A DNA stretch of 8,085 nucleotides from an uncultured Sphingosinicella sp. (GCA_946886275.1 CAMPIH010000107.1:1-8085), one strand, 5' to 3'; numbered from the stretch's first letter, positions 1 through 7,504 are shown. Program-made: numbers and translations. Notes: generated by a model not told the origin, from the letters alone.

Positions 1-148
1 GTGGAGGAGGTGGCGGCGGAGGTGCCGGCGGCGGGGCCTGAATCGGTTCAGGACGCGCGCCGCCGCCGCCGCCGCCGCAGCCGGCGACAACCAGGGCGGC
101 TACCGCCACCGAAAGGATCAGACGCGCTCTGCTGCTGCCGCTCGACAT
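1..148 (-). CDS. Putative lipoprotein, N-terminal fragment (runs off left edge)
   Basis: Only the first 49 codons are present, starting at the ATG read from 148 to 146 on the minus strand. The product opens with a short Ser/Arg-rich stretch, then a hydrophobic segment (about residues 10-22) ending in VAGC. Cys24 would be the lipidated residue after signal peptidase II cleavage, so export to the cell envelope is likely. Directly after the cysteine come six glycines, encoded by a pure GGC run at 59-76, and then a proline-rich stretch from residue 39 to the edge. Such low-complexity linkers often tether a folded domain to the membrane, but that domain lies outside the window, so no function can be named. 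A GAGG before the ATG may act as a weak ribosome binding site. The gene is divergent from the HAD-hydrolase gene. The start and lipobox are fairly secure. Confidence 0.7.
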   Translation of the reverse strand, partial: MSSGSSRARLILSVAVAALVVAGCGGGGGGARPEPIQAPPPAPPPPPPP

Positions 149-179
149 AAGGCCTCAGTCACACCTCTACGAAATTTTG

Positions 180-208
180 GTTATTTTTCCGTCACATGCC
201 GGAATCAA
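180..208 (-). promoter_or_regulatory. Possible leftward sigma70-type promoter for the truncated lipoprotein gene
   Basis: On the minus strand TTGATT (208-203) is followed after 17 bases by AATAAC (185-180), a reasonable -35/-10 pair. It lies in an AT-rich patch (about 165-225) that stands out from the GC-rich surroundings. It would start transcription roughly 25-30 bases upstream of the ATG at 148. I saw no equally good rightward promoter for the HAD-hydrolase gene in the same gap. The call is based on sequence likeness only. Confidence 0.35.
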
Positions 209-252
209 CCTTTCATTTTGCTGAAGCGGTTCGGCTGCGCTACGGGACAGCC

Positions 253-927
253 ATGAAAAGCGAGCTCGCCCATGTCGAAAGCTGGATCTTCGATCTCGAC
301 AACAGCCTGTACCCGGCGTCGACCAATCTGTTCGCGCTGATCGACGTCCGCATGGGCGACTATATCCAGCGGCTGCTCGGCTGCGAGGCGGACGAGGCGC
401 GCCGGGTCCAGAAGCAGCATTTCCTCGAACATGGTACCACGCTTTCGGGGCTGATGCGAACGCACGGCGTCGATCCGCGCGAGTTCCTCGACTTCGTCCA
501 CGACGTCGACCTCGCCCGGCTGACCGCCGATCCGGCCCTCGTCGACGCGCTCGACCGGCTGCCCGGCCGAAAGTTCGTCTTCACCAATGCCGACGAAAAT
601 TATGCCCGGCGCGTGCTCGATCGGCTCGGCCTCGCCAACGCCTTCGACGGGATGCATGACATTCACGCCATGGAATATGTCCCCAAGCCCGACCCCCGCA
701 GCTATGCCGCGATCTGCCGATTGCACGGGATCGATCCCGAGCGTGCCCTGTTCGTCGACGACATGGCCCGCAACCTGGCCCCCGCCAAGGCGCTTGGAAT
801 GACGACCGTCTGGCTGGACAACGGCTCGGAGAAGGGCGGCCACGATGCCGATCCGGCGCTCATCGACCATGTCGTCGCCGATCTCGGCGAGTGGCTGTCC
901 GAGATTGTGAAGGAAGAGGTGCAATGA
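253..927 (+). CDS. Pyrimidine 5'-nucleotidase, HAD superfamily (SDT1-like)
   Basis: This 224-residue product is a cytoplasmic HAD-superfamily phosphatase of the group annotated as pyrimidine 5'-nucleotidase, which removes phosphate from UMP/CMP-type nucleotides. All four HAD motifs are visible: D14-x-D16 in [11 protein letters not shown] (nucleophile and acid/base), T111-N112 in FTNAD, K145-P146 in VPKPD, and D169-D170 in LFVDDM for magnesium. The helical cap lies between motifs I and II, as in subclass IA. The frame is open from an ATG at 196, but I prefer 253. The 19 extra residues show no coding bias, and family members begin just before the first motif, though the ribosome binding site (GGGACAG) is weak. 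The stop overlaps the dapD start as ATGA, so translation is probably coupled. Substrate is inferred from the family. Phosphoglycolate-type activity cannot be excluded. Confidence 0.88.
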   Translation: MKSELAHVESWIFDLDNSLYPASTNLFALIDVRMGDYIQRLLGCEADEARRVQKQHFLEHGTTLSGLMRTHGVDPREFLDFVHDVDLARLTADPALVDALDRLPGRKFVFTNADENYARRVLDRLGLANAFDGMHDIHAMEYVPKPDPRSYAAICRLHGIDPERALFVDDMARNLAPAKALGMTTVWLDNGSEKGGHDADPALIDHVVADLGEWLSEIVKEEVQ

Positions 928-1745
928 CCGATCTTCAGCGGGTGATCGACCAGGCCTGGGAGGATCGCGATTCGCTCTCCGGCTCGGCCGGCGGCAAGGT
1001 GCGCGAGGCGGTCGAGACGGCGATCGCCCAGCTCGATTCGGGGCGGGCGCGGGTTGCCGAGAAGGGCGCCGACGGCTGGCAGGTCAACCAATGGCTGAAG
1101 AAGGCCGTCCTTCTCTCGTTCCGGCTCAACCCGATGGAGACGATCAGTGGCGGTCCCGGCGGAGCGACCTGGTGGGACAAGGTCCCGTCCAAGTTCGTCG
1201 GCTGGAGCGACAGCCATTTCGCCGCTGCCGGCTTCCGCGCCGTGCCGGGCGCCATCGTCCGCCGCGGCGCCTTCGTCGCGCCAGGCGCGGTGCTGATGCC
1301 CAGCTTCGTCAATATCGGCGCCTATGTCGGTGAAGGGACGATGGTCGACACCTGGGCAACGGTCGGAAGCTGCGCCCAGATCGGCCGCAACGTCCATATT
1401 TCCGGCGGGACCGGAATCGGCGGCGTGCTCGAGCCGCTCCAGGCGGGGCCGGTGATCATCGAGGATGATTGCTTCATCGGCGCCCGCTCCGAAGTCGCCG
1501 AAGGAGTCGTCGTCGAGCAGGGCGCGGTGCTGTCGATGGGAGTCTTCATCGGCGCTTCGACCAAGATCGTCGACCGGGCCTCCGGCGAAGTCTTCATGGG
1601 ACGGGTGCCGAGCTATTCCGTCGTCGTCCCCGGCACCTTGCCGGCCAAGGATGGCGGACCGAGCCTCGCCTGCGCCGTGATCGTCAAGCGGGTGGACGCC
1701 CGGACCCGGTCCAAGACCGCGATCAACGAACTGCTCCGCGACTGA
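924..1745 (+). CDS. dapD: 2,3,4,5-tetrahydropyridine-2,6-dicarboxylate N-succinyltransferase
   Basis: DapD transfers succinyl from succinyl-CoA to tetrahydrodipicolinate, a step of the succinylase route to meso-diaminopimelate (for peptidoglycan) and lysine. The 273-residue length matches the roughly 274-residue family norm. The N-terminal helical part carries [11 protein letters not shown] (57-67) and the family's substrate-loop region around WWDK (83-86). From about residue 105 the sequence becomes the left-handed beta-helix of hexapeptide repeats, including [19 protein letters not shown]142 sits where the family's catalytic aspartate is expected. [22 protein letters not shown] follows in two parts (160-170 and 171-181), then CFIGARSEV. 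Family members act as trimers in the cytoplasm. The start is fixed by AGGAAGAGG a few bases upstream and by the ATGA overlap with the hydrolase gene. dapE, a common partner, does not follow here. Confidence 0.96.
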   Translation: MTDLQRVIDQAWEDRDSLSGSAGGKVREAVETAIAQLDSGRARVAEKGADGWQVNQWLKKAVLLSFRLNPMETISGGPGGATWWDKVPSKFVGWSDSHFAAAGFRAVPGAIVRRGAFVAPGAVLMPSFVNIGAYVGEGTMVDTWATVGSCAQIGRNVHISGGTGIGGVLEPLQAGPVIIEDDCFIGARSEVAEGVVVEQGAVLSMGVFIGASTKIVDRASGEVFMGRVPSYSVVVPGTLPAKDGGPSLACAVIVKRVDARTRSKTAINELLRD

Positions 1746-1781
1746 GGCACGGCCAGCTCGCGCCTCGGCAAGGCCGGGCCG

Positions 1782-1805
1782 GCCATAAGATCCGCTTATG
1801 GCTTT
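1782..1805. repeat. Perfect inverted repeat between dapD and the transporter gene
   Basis: GCCATAAG (1782-1789), a five-base spacer, then CTTATGGC (1795-1802) form a perfect 8-bp inverted repeat, extendable by one G-U pair in RNA. Three T residues follow on the plus strand. It sits 37 bases after the dapD stop. It could be a weak intrinsic terminator for the upstream pair or an operator-like dyad for the transporter gene. The short T run and half-AT stem argue against a strong terminator. What is seen is the symmetry; the role is open. Confidence 0.4.
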
Positions 1806-1856
1806 GAACGCATGTTTCGTGAGGCGCCGGAGCGACAAGCCTTTATGGCGGCAGCG

Positions 1857-2786
1857 ATGAACGGCGAGATCAACATAAGGATGGGCGGTCGCGAATGGGC
1901 CATCCTGATCTTCCTCTCGATATTGTGGGGCGGTTCCTTCTTCTTCATCGAGGTGGCGGTTCGCGAGCTCGCGCCGCTCACCCTGGTCCTGATCCGGGTC
2001 GCGGTCGCCGCCCTGATCCTGCTCGCTGTCCTGAAGCTGACGGGGCGGCCGCTTCCGTTCGCCCGGGCCACGGCTCTCCCTTTCCTCCTTCTGGCCCTGC
2101 TCAACAATGCGATCCCCTTCTCGCTCTTCGCCTGGGGCCAGCAGCATATCGCCAGCGGCCTCGCCTCGATCCTCAATGCGACGACTCCGCTCTGGGCGGT
2201 GCTGGTCGCGCACCTGTTCACCGAGGACGAGCGGGCGACTCCGCTGAAGGTGGCGGGAGTCGCGATCGGCTTCGCCGGCGTGGCGGCGATGATCGGCGGC
2301 GACCTCCTCCTCGATCTCGGCGGCGCCGGACTGCTTGCCCAGATCGCCTGCCTGGCGGCGACCTTCTGCTACGCGCTCGCCGGGGTCCATGCGCGGCGCT
2401 TCCGCCGGATGGGGGTTCCGCCGATCACCGTCTCCGCCGGCCAGCTCTGCGCCTCGGTCCTGATCATGCTGCCTTTGGCCCTGATCTTCGAGCAGCCGTT
2501 GCAGGCGACTTCGGCGAGCAGCGCCGCCTGGCTTTCGATCCTTGCTTTGGCGATGTTCTGCACCGCTCTTGCCTATATCCTCTATTTCCGGCTGATCGAC
2601 TCCGCCGGCGCGACCAACGCCATTCTCGTCACCTTCCTGATCCCGGTGACGGCGATCCTGCTCGGCGCGACCCTGCTCGGCGAGGTGCTGGCGACTCGCC
2701 ATTTCTTTGGAATGGCGATGATCGCCGCCGGCCTGGCCCTGATCGACGGCCGGCTCTTCTCTCGGCGCCGACCGGTCTCCGCCTGA
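1857..2786 (+). CDS. EamA/DMT-superfamily inner-membrane transporter
   Basis: The product (309 residues from this start) is an inner-membrane protein with about ten hydrophobic helices, the usual layout of two EamA repeats in the drug/metabolite transporter superfamily. The first helix contains ILWGGSFFFIE, and the FAWGQQHIASGLASILNATTPLW stretch (split FAWGQQHIASGL / ASILNATTPLW) closes the first repeat, both typical of DMT exporters. The second repeat carries AYILYFRLIDSAGAT and the closing helix GMAMIAAGLALIDG. Members export amino acids, metabolites or drugs by proton exchange, but the substrate cannot be read from sequence. The start is uncertain: in-frame ATGs lie at 1812, 1845, 1857 and 1881. 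Family members often begin right before the first helix, which favours 1857 or 1881. At 1857 there is a GGCGG about five bases upstream. It is 111 bases after dapD and convergent with the TlpA-like gene. Confidence 0.85.
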   Translation: MNGEINIRMGGREWAILIFLSILWGGSFFFIEVAVRELAPLTLVLIRVAVAALILLAVLKLTGRPLPFARATALPFLLLALLNNAIPFSLFAWGQQHIASGLASILNATTPLWAVLVAHLFTEDERATPLKVAGVAIGFAGVAAMIGGDLLLDLGGAGLLAQIACLAATFCYALAGVHARRFRRMGVPPITVSAGQLCASVLIMLPLALIFEQPLQATSASSAAWLSILALAMFCTALAYILYFRLIDSAGATNAILVTFLIPVTAILLGATLLGEVLATRHFFGMAMIAAGLALIDGRLFSRRRPVSA

Positions 2787-2816
2787 AGGCCGCGGCGTTC
2801 GGAAGACTCGCCGGGG

Positions 2817-3416
2817 CTAGCCTGGCTCGGCCTCGACCAGCAGCCGATCCGCGCGCTCGCTTTCCCAGTCGGCGAGGCCGGTCATCCGCCACACTTCCTT
2901 GCCTTCGGCATCGTAGAGGATCGTCGTCGGCAAGGTGTCGATCCGGAGCGCCGACATGAAGGCCATGCTGTCGTCGAGATAGGGTTCGAGCTTGGTGAAG
3001 CGGTGGCGGCGGAAGAAGTCGGCGACCTTCTCGCGGCCGCCAAAATCCTGGCTGAGGGCGAGGACGACGAGCGAATCGCCTTCGCGCCTTGCGAGCGCAT
3101 CGAGCGACGGCATCTCGACGACGCAAGGCGCGCACCAGGTCGCCCAGAGATTGACGAGGACCGGCCGGCCGCGGAAATCGGCCATCCGCGCCGGCTCGCC
3201 CGAGGGATCCTCGAAGGCGATGTCGGGCGCCTCGGTTCCGGCATGGGACCGGTCGAGCCGGCCGGTCGGATAGCTTGCGGGCACGGCTTTGCCCGCGGAT
3301 TCGGCGACGGCGGGCGCCGCCGCCTCGCCTTGCGGGGCTTCGGCCTTTTGCCTATCGCATCCGGCCAGGACGAGGCCGAAAACGAGGCCAGGGAGAAGGG
3401 TGATCGACAGCCGCAA
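2817..3416 (-). CDS. TlpA-family thioredoxin-like lipoprotein
   Basis: This 199-residue product is a membrane-anchored thiol:disulfide protein of the TlpA/ResA type, acting in the periplasm. Residues 5-18 are hydrophobic and end in the lipobox LAGC with Cys20. Asp21 follows, which in E. coli keeps a lipoprotein in the inner membrane. A low-complexity Ala/Glu linker runs to about residue 58, then the thioredoxin fold. The active site is WCAPC (94-98) and the cis-proline is P163 in TLPTT. Relatives reduce cysteines of apocytochrome c or copper-site proteins, but the client here is unknown. The start is a TTG at 3416-3414. An in-frame TGA lies one codon upstream, no ATG fits, and GGAG stands nine bases before the TTG. 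The gene is head-to-head with argH (19 bases between starts) and ends about 30 bases from the transporter stop. Confidence 0.9.
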   Translation of the reverse strand: MRLSITLLPGLVFGLVLAGCDRQKAEAPQGEAAAPAVAESAGKAVPASYPTGRLDRSHAGTEAPDIAFEDPSGEPARMADFRGRPVLVNLWATWCAPCVVEMPSLDALARREGDSLVVLALSQDFGGREKVADFFRRHRFTKLEPYLDDSMAFMSALRIDTLPTTILYDAEGKEVWRMTGLADWESERADRLLVEAEPG

Positions 3417-3435
3417 GGATCAGGACTCCAACGCC

Positions 3436-4812
3436 ATGTGGGGCGGGCGGTTCGCGGAAGGACCTTCCGCGCTGATGCGCGAGATAAATGCCTCCATCTC
3501 CTTCGACAAGCGACTCTGGCGCCAGGACATCAATGCCTCCCGGGCTCATATCGCGATGCTCGCGGCGGCCGGCATCGTTTCCCAGGACGATGCCGACTCG
3601 ATAGAGGAAGGGCTCGATCGGATCGCCGACGAATATGAGGCGGACGGGGTTTCCGAGGATCTCACCCTCGAAGACATCCACATGCATGTCGAGAATCGAC
3701 TCGCCGAGCTGATCGGGCCGGCGGCCGGGCGGCTCCACACCGCCCGCTCGCGCAACGACCAGGTCGCCACCGATTTCAGGCTGTGGGTGCGCGATTCGAT
3801 CGACATCGTCGATTCGGCGCTCTCGACTCTTCAGAAGGCCCTTGTCACGCGCGCCGAAGAACATGCGGCGACGGTGATGCCGGGTTTCACCCATCTTCAG
3901 GCGGCTCAGCCGGTCACCCTCGGCCATCACCTTATGGCCTATTACGAGATGCTCCGAAGGGATCGGTCCCGTTTCGCCGACGCCCGCAAGCGCCTCAACG
4001 AATGCCCGCTCGGCTCGGCCGCTTTGGCCGGAACCTCGTTCCCGATCGACCGCGAGGCGGTGGCTCTCGCGCTCGGCTTCGACCGGCCGACCGCCAATTC
4101 GCTCGACGGCGTCTCCGATCGCGACTTCGCGCTCGATTATCTCATGGCGGCGGCGCAATGCTCGCTTCATCTGTCGCGGCTTGCCGAGGAGTTCATCCTC
4201 TGGGCGAGCCAGCCGTTCGGCTTCGTCGCGCTGTCGGACAGCTTCTCGACCGGCTCGTCGATCATGCCGCAGAAGCGCAATCCGGATGCGGCGGAGCTGG
4301 TTCGGGGTCATTGCGGCCGGATCGCCGGAGCGATGGTCGCTCTGGTGACGACGATGAAAGGCCTTCCGCTCGCTTATTCGAAGGACATGCAGGACGACAA
4401 GCCGCCGGTCTTCGAGGCGCACGATCTGCTGATCCTGTCGATCGCGGCCATGGCGGGAATGGTCGAGACGAGCCGCTTCGATTCCGATCGGATGCGCGCC
4501 GCCGCTTTGGCGGGCCATCCCACCGCGACCGACCTTGCCGACTGGCTGGTTCGCTCGGCCGGCGTTCCGTTCCGCGAGGCCCACCACATCACCGGACGGG
4601 TCGTCCGACTCGCCGACGAGCGCGGAACGGCCTTGTGGGAACTTCCCCCCGAAGCTCTCCGGGAGGTCGACGCGCGCCTCGATCCCTCTGTTTTCGCCGT
4701 GCTTTCGCTCGACTCGTCGGTTAAGAGCCGAACCAGTTATGGCGGCACCGCGCCGGCCGCCGTGAAGCGCAAGGTCGAGGCGGCGAAGAAGGTTCTGGGG
4801 ATGAAGGAATGA
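3436..4812 (+). CDS. argH: Argininosuccinate lyase
   Basis: ArgH splits argininosuccinate into arginine and fumarate, the last step of arginine synthesis, as a cytoplasmic homotetramer. The 458-residue length is close to the E. coli enzyme (457). Family hallmarks appear in order: MWGGRF at the start, HTARSRNDQ (101-109), [11 protein letters not shown] with His153 as probable general acid/base partner, and the fumarase/aspartase-family signature [11 protein letters not shown] (273-283) with Ser275 as the likely catalytic serine. [14 protein letters not shown] and VPFREAHHI follow. ATG 3436 matches where homologues begin, with AGGA ten bases upstream. An in-frame GTG at 3400, preceded by GGGAG, would add 12 residues and overlap the tlpA start region, so it remains possible. 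The 3' end overlaps the next start as ATGA. Confidence 0.96.
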   Translation: MWGGRFAEGPSALMREINASISFDKRLWRQDINASRAHIAMLAAAGIVSQDDADSIEEGLDRIADEYEADGVSEDLTLEDIHMHVENRLAELIGPAAGRLHTARSRNDQVATDFRLWVRDSIDIVDSALSTLQKALVTRAEEHAATVMPGFTHLQAAQPVTLGHHLMAYYEMLRRDRSRFADARKRLNECPLGSAALAGTSFPIDREAVALALGFDRPTANSLDGVSDRDFALDYLMAAAQCSLHLSRLAEEFILWASQPFGFVALSDSFSTGSSIMPQKRNPDAAELVRGHCGRIAGAMVALVTTMKGLPLAYSKDMQDDKPPVFEAHDLLILSIAAMAGMVETSRFDSDRMRAAALAGHPTATDLADWLVRSAGVPFREAHHITGRVVRLADERGTALWELPPEALREVDARLDPSVFAVLSLDSSVKSRTSYGGTAPAAVKRKVEAAKKVLGMKE

Positions 4813-5093
4813 ATCGCTTTTTCCTCTTCGCCCTTGTGACCGCCGCCGGAACGCTCGCCGGCTGCGGGCTTCGCGAGCCGCTCGAGCCGCCGCCGGGCCA
4901 GCCGGCGCCGCCGGCCCCGGCCATGGCCAGCGCGCCCCTGACGACCGAGCAGATGCTGACGCCGCCGCCGATCGCCCGGCCCGAGCGGGTCGACGAGCTT
5001 CTCCGCCGGTCCGAAGAGCGCCAGGAAGATCGCTTCGATCTTCCGCCCGGCGACGTTCCCGTTCCCGACAGCGAGGACGACGATCCCGAATGA
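4809..5093 (+). CDS. Small LptM-like lipoprotein
   Basis: This 94-residue product has a classical lipoprotein signal: a hydrophobic segment (4-18) and the lipobox LAGC with Cys19. The residues right after, [10 protein letters not shown], resemble the GCGLKGPL..PP signature of the LptM (YifL) family. LptM in E. coli helps assemble the LptD/LptE lipopolysaccharide translocon at the outer membrane. The rest is proline-rich, then an acidic, charged tail ending in SEDDDPE, probably disordered. It is longer than E. coli LptM, so equivalence is inference from the N-terminal motif. AAGGA stands just before the ATG, and both ends overlap neighbours as ATGA (argH upstream, galU downstream). In many alphaproteobacteria a similar small lipoprotein sits between argH and lysA. 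Here lysA is missing. Confidence 0.82.
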   Translation: MNRFFLFALVTAAGTLAGCGLREPLEPPPGQPAPPAPAMASAPLTTEQMLTPPPIARPERVDELLRRSEERQEDRFDLPPGDVPVPDSEDDDPE

Positions 5094-5947
5094 AACCTGT
5101 TCGCAAGGCTGTTTTCCCGGTTGCCGGGCTCGGCACCCGATTCCTTCCCGCCACCAAGGCGATTCCGAAGGAGATGCTGACGGTCGTCGATCGTCCGCTC
5201 ATCCAATATGCCGTCGACGAGGCACGCGAGGCGGGGATCGAGCAGATGATCTTCGTCACCGGCCGCGGCAAGGGCGCGCTCGAGGACCATTTCGACATCG
5301 CCTACGAACTGGAATCGGTGATGAAGGGGCGGGGCAAGTCGCTCGAGCCGCTCGAGATCACCCGAATGCCGGCGGGGTCGGTGGTCTCGGTTCGGCAGCA
5401 GGAGCCGCTCGGCCTCGGCCACGCCGTCTGGTGCGCCCGCGAGATCGTCGGCGACGAGCCGTTCGCGGTTCTTCTCCCCGACGATCTGATGTTCGGCCGG
5501 CCCGGCTGCCTCGCCCAGATGGTCGCCGCCTATGACAGGGTCGGCGGCAACATCATCTGCGCCCAGGAGGTGCCGGCCGAGCGGACCGCCAGCTACGGGA
5601 TCATCACCCCCGGCGCGCGCGACGGCCGCCTCACCGAAGTGAAGGGGCTGGTCGAGAAGCCGAAGCCGGAGGAGGCGCCTTCCAATCTGGCCGTGGTCGG
5701 CCGCTACATCCTCCAGCCGGAGGTGATGAAGCTTCTCGAGACCCAGGAGCGCGGCGCCGGCGGCGAGATCCAGCTCACCGACGCCATGGCCGGCCTGATC
5801 GGACGGCAGCCCTTCCACGGAGTCACGTTCGACGGCGAGCGCCACGATTGCGGCGACAAGACCGGATTCGTCATCGCCAATCTGGCGCTGGCGCTGAAGC
5901 GCGACGACGTCGCCCCGGCGGTGAAGGCCTTCCTCGCCGGGATCTGA
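5090..5947 (+). CDS. galU: UTP--glucose-1-phosphate uridylyltransferase
   Basis: GalU makes UDP-glucose from UTP and glucose-1-phosphate in the cytoplasm, feeding exopolysaccharide, lipopolysaccharide and glycan synthesis. The 285-residue product is a single nucleotidyltransferase domain of normal length. Visible signatures are FPVAGLGTRFLPATKAIPKE (9-28) with the nucleotide-binding GLGTR, the GLGHAVWCA segment, LLPDD (128-132) for metal and uridine nucleotide binding, KGLVEKP (185-191) with the conserved catalytic-site lysine region, and GEIQLTDA near the end. ATG 5090 overlaps the lipoprotein stop as ATGA. The only upstream GAGGA is about 12 bases away, so translation probably relies on coupling. 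Its stop shares a base with the next start (TGATG). In sphingomonads this enzyme would also supply sphingan-type polysaccharides, but that is not shown here. Confidence 0.95.
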   Translation: MKPVRKAVFPVAGLGTRFLPATKAIPKEMLTVVDRPLIQYAVDEAREAGIEQMIFVTGRGKGALEDHFDIAYELESVMKGRGKSLEPLEITRMPAGSVVSVRQQEPLGLGHAVWCAREIVGDEPFAVLLPDDLMFGRPGCLAQMVAAYDRVGGNIICAQEVPAERTASYGIITPGARDGRLTEVKGLVEKPKPEEAPSNLAVVGRYILQPEVMKLLETQERGAGGEIQLTDAMAGLIGRQPFHGVTFDGERHDCGDKTGFVIANLALALKRDDVAPAVKAFLAGI

Positions 5948-6900
5948 TGGAAGGCGCGCTCCTCATCAACGACGGGCCGGTCCGGCGGCTCAGCGTCGAC
6001 GAGGCGGTCGACTATCGCGGTTCCGGTTTCCTCTGGCTCCACCTCGAACGGCGCGACGAGCAGGACCTCGGTTTCCTCAAGTCGCAGCAGGACATTCCCG
6101 ACATCGCCGCCGGCGCCCTCGTCGCCACCGAGACCCGGCCGCGCTGCGACCGGATCGAGGAAGGGGCCATCGTCAACCTGCGCGGTCCTGGCGAGACCGA
6201 TACGGCCGATTCGGACCGGCTCGTCTCGATCCGGCTATGGGTCCGCCGAAACCGGGTGACGTCGCTGAGCCGCAGGACTTTGTCCGCGACCGCCCCGGTC
6301 GTCCGGATGGTCGAGGCCGGCAAGATCCTCGACCCGGGCGACCTCGTCGCCGCCTTCGCCCGCGAGATCAGCCGCCAGCTCGATCCGCAGGTGGCGGAGC
6401 TCGGCGATCTGCTCGACGATTGCGAAAGCGCGATGGAGGCGAAGAGCATCTACAAGCTTCGGACCTCGATCGCCGAAATCCGGTCGCAGGCCATCGCCTT
6501 CCGCCGATTCGTCGCTCCGGACCGCGACGCCCTCACCACGCTGGCGGCAATGGACGTCGACTGGCTGGAGGAGCAGGACCGACTTCACATCAACGAGGCC
6601 GCCGATCGTTTCGCCCGGATGACGGAGGAGCTGGAAGCGGTTCGCGAGCGGTCCGCCCTGCTTCACGAGCAGCTCACCGATCTTCGCGCCGAGCAGGTCG
6701 ATCAGCGCGCGCTCGTCATTTCGATCGTCGCCTTCATCTTCCTGCCCCTGACCTTCATCACCGGCCTTCTCGGGATGAACGTCGAGGGAATCCCCTATGC
6801 GCAAAGGCCCTGGGCTTTCTGGGGAGTCGTCGGCTTCTGCCTTCTCGTCGGGCTGGGGGTGCTCGCCTGGTTCCTTCGGCGGCACTGGCTGAAGCGCTAA
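5947..6900 (+). CDS. CorA/ZntB-type divalent cation transporter
   Basis: The 317-residue product belongs to the CorA metal ion transporter superfamily, closer to the ZntB branch by its end. A soluble N-terminal domain (1 to about 165) and a long helix rich in charged residues (about 170-250) precede two C-terminal membrane helices (about 254-275 and 287-310). The pore signature is G276-M277-N278 in GLLGMNVEGIP. CorA proper usually has YGMNF, while the longer GIP-containing loop and the short basic tail after the last helix are ZntB-like. Family members form pentamers in the inner membrane and carry magnesium, zinc or related ions. The ion here is undecided. ATG 5947 shares its A with the galU stop. 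The frame is open further upstream inside galU, but that part is a shadow. It converges with the HNH gene 21 bases on. Confidence 0.9.
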   Translation: MEGALLINDGPVRRLSVDEAVDYRGSGFLWLHLERRDEQDLGFLKSQQDIPDIAAGALVATETRPRCDRIEEGAIVNLRGPGETDTADSDRLVSIRLWVRRNRVTSLSRRTLSATAPVVRMVEAGKILDPGDLVAAFAREISRQLDPQVAELGDLLDDCESAMEAKSIYKLRTSIAEIRSQAIAFRRFVAPDRDALTTLAAMDVDWLEEQDRLHINEAADRFARMTEELEAVRERSALLHEQLTDLRAEQVDQRALVISIVAFIFLPLTFITGLLGMNVEGIPYAQRPWAFWGVVGFCLLVGLGVLAWFLRRHWLKR

Positions 6901-6921
6901 AAGCTGGAGAAGCGGCTGCCG

Positions 6922-7488
6922 TCAGGCGTCCAGCTCGATGTCCCAGTAGAGATAGTCGCGCCAGCTATCGTGGAGATAGTTGGGCGGGAAGCTTCGGCCA
7001 TGCTCCTGGAGCTGCCAGCTCGTCGGCCGGAACGGGTAGCGCTGGATGTGCATATGCGCTTCCTTCGGGGTCCGGCCGCCCTTGCGCAGATTGCAGGGGG
7101 CGCAGGCGGTGGCGACATTCTCCCACGTCGTCCGGCCGCCCTGGGCCCGGGGAACGACGTGATCGAAGGTGAGCTCCATCAGGCCGCCGCAATATTGGCA
7201 GGAGAAGCGGTCGCGGAGGAAGAGGTTGAACCGGGTGAAGGCGGGATATTCGCTCGGCCGGACATATTGGCGAAGCGCGATCACGCTCGGAAGGCTCATC
7301 TCGAAGCTGGGGCTGTGAACCTTGCGCTGATACTGGGCGACGATGTCCACCCGTTCCAAAAAGACCGCCTTGACGGCGGTCTGCCAGGGCCACAGGCTCA
7401 AAGGATAGTAACTGAGCGGCGTGTAATCGGCGTTCAGGACGAGCGCCGGGCAGCTTTCGGGATGCCTGAGGAGATCGGGATGGTACAA
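6922..7488 (-). CDS. HNH endonuclease domain protein, conserved alphaproteobacterial type
   Basis: From the chosen TTG start the product is 188 residues. It carries a complete zinc-supported HNH core: CQYC (97-100), FDHVVPR with Asp109-His110, GGRTTWENV with Asn124, and CAPCN (129-133) followed by RKGGRTP. This beta-beta-metal fold cuts nucleic acid in characterised relatives. The N-terminal part, with NADYTPLSYYPLSLWPW (19-35) and FTRFNLFLRDRF (84-95), resembles a stand-alone HNH protein I recall as widespread in alphaproteobacteria and without an assigned role. The start is uncertain. No ATG fits except one at 7677 inside the gluQ region. TTG 7488 lies just before the conserved YHPDL, with GGAG 11 bases upstream. 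Another TTG is at 7497 and a GTG at 7599. Codons upstream of 7497 lack the usual G/C third-position bias. No methylase or partner gene adjoins it. Confidence 0.85.
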   Translation of the reverse strand: MYHPDLLRHPESCPALVLNADYTPLSYYPLSLWPWQTAVKAVFLERVDIVAQYQRKVHSPSFEMSLPSVIALRQYVRPSEYPAFTRFNLFLRDRFSCQYCGGLMELTFDHVVPRAQGGRTTWENVATACAPCNLRKGGRTPKEAHMHIQRYPFRPTSWQLQEHGRSFPPNYLHDSWRDYLYWDIELDA

Positions 7489-7504
7489 GGCTCGCAAAGC
7501 TCCC

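Noticed and set aside
196..252. N-terminal extension of the HAD hydrolase from the ATG at 196
   Set aside because: The 19 extra residues lie in the AT-rich gap, lack the coding bias of the gene and precede the usual family start.
702..2702. Very long minus-strand open frame opposite the hydrolase, dapD and transporter genes
   Set aside because: It is antisense to three well-recognised genes. Its product is low-complexity Arg/Asp/Gly-rich with no recognisable domain, as expected for the shadow frame of GC-rich coding DNA.
2787..2816. Bidirectional terminator between the transporter and tlpA-like genes
   Set aside because: Small GC dyads are present but none has a good stem with a T run on either strand.
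3352..5298. Very long minus-strand open frame opposite argH, the small lipoprotein and galU
   Set aside because: Same reason: antisense to clear genes, arginine-rich with no motif or credible start context.
4721..5845. Minus-strand open frame opposite galU and the small lipoprotein
   Set aside because: Shadow of galU; no recognisable domain and GalU motifs are intact on the plus strand.
5848..5946. N-terminal extension of the CorA-type protein into galU
   Set aside because: It overlaps conserved galU coding sequence, and the ATG at 5947 forms a normal TGATG junction.
6901..6921. Terminator between the CorA-type and HNH genes
   Set aside because: Only 21 bases with no convincing stem; the AAAA at 6899-6902 alone is not enough.
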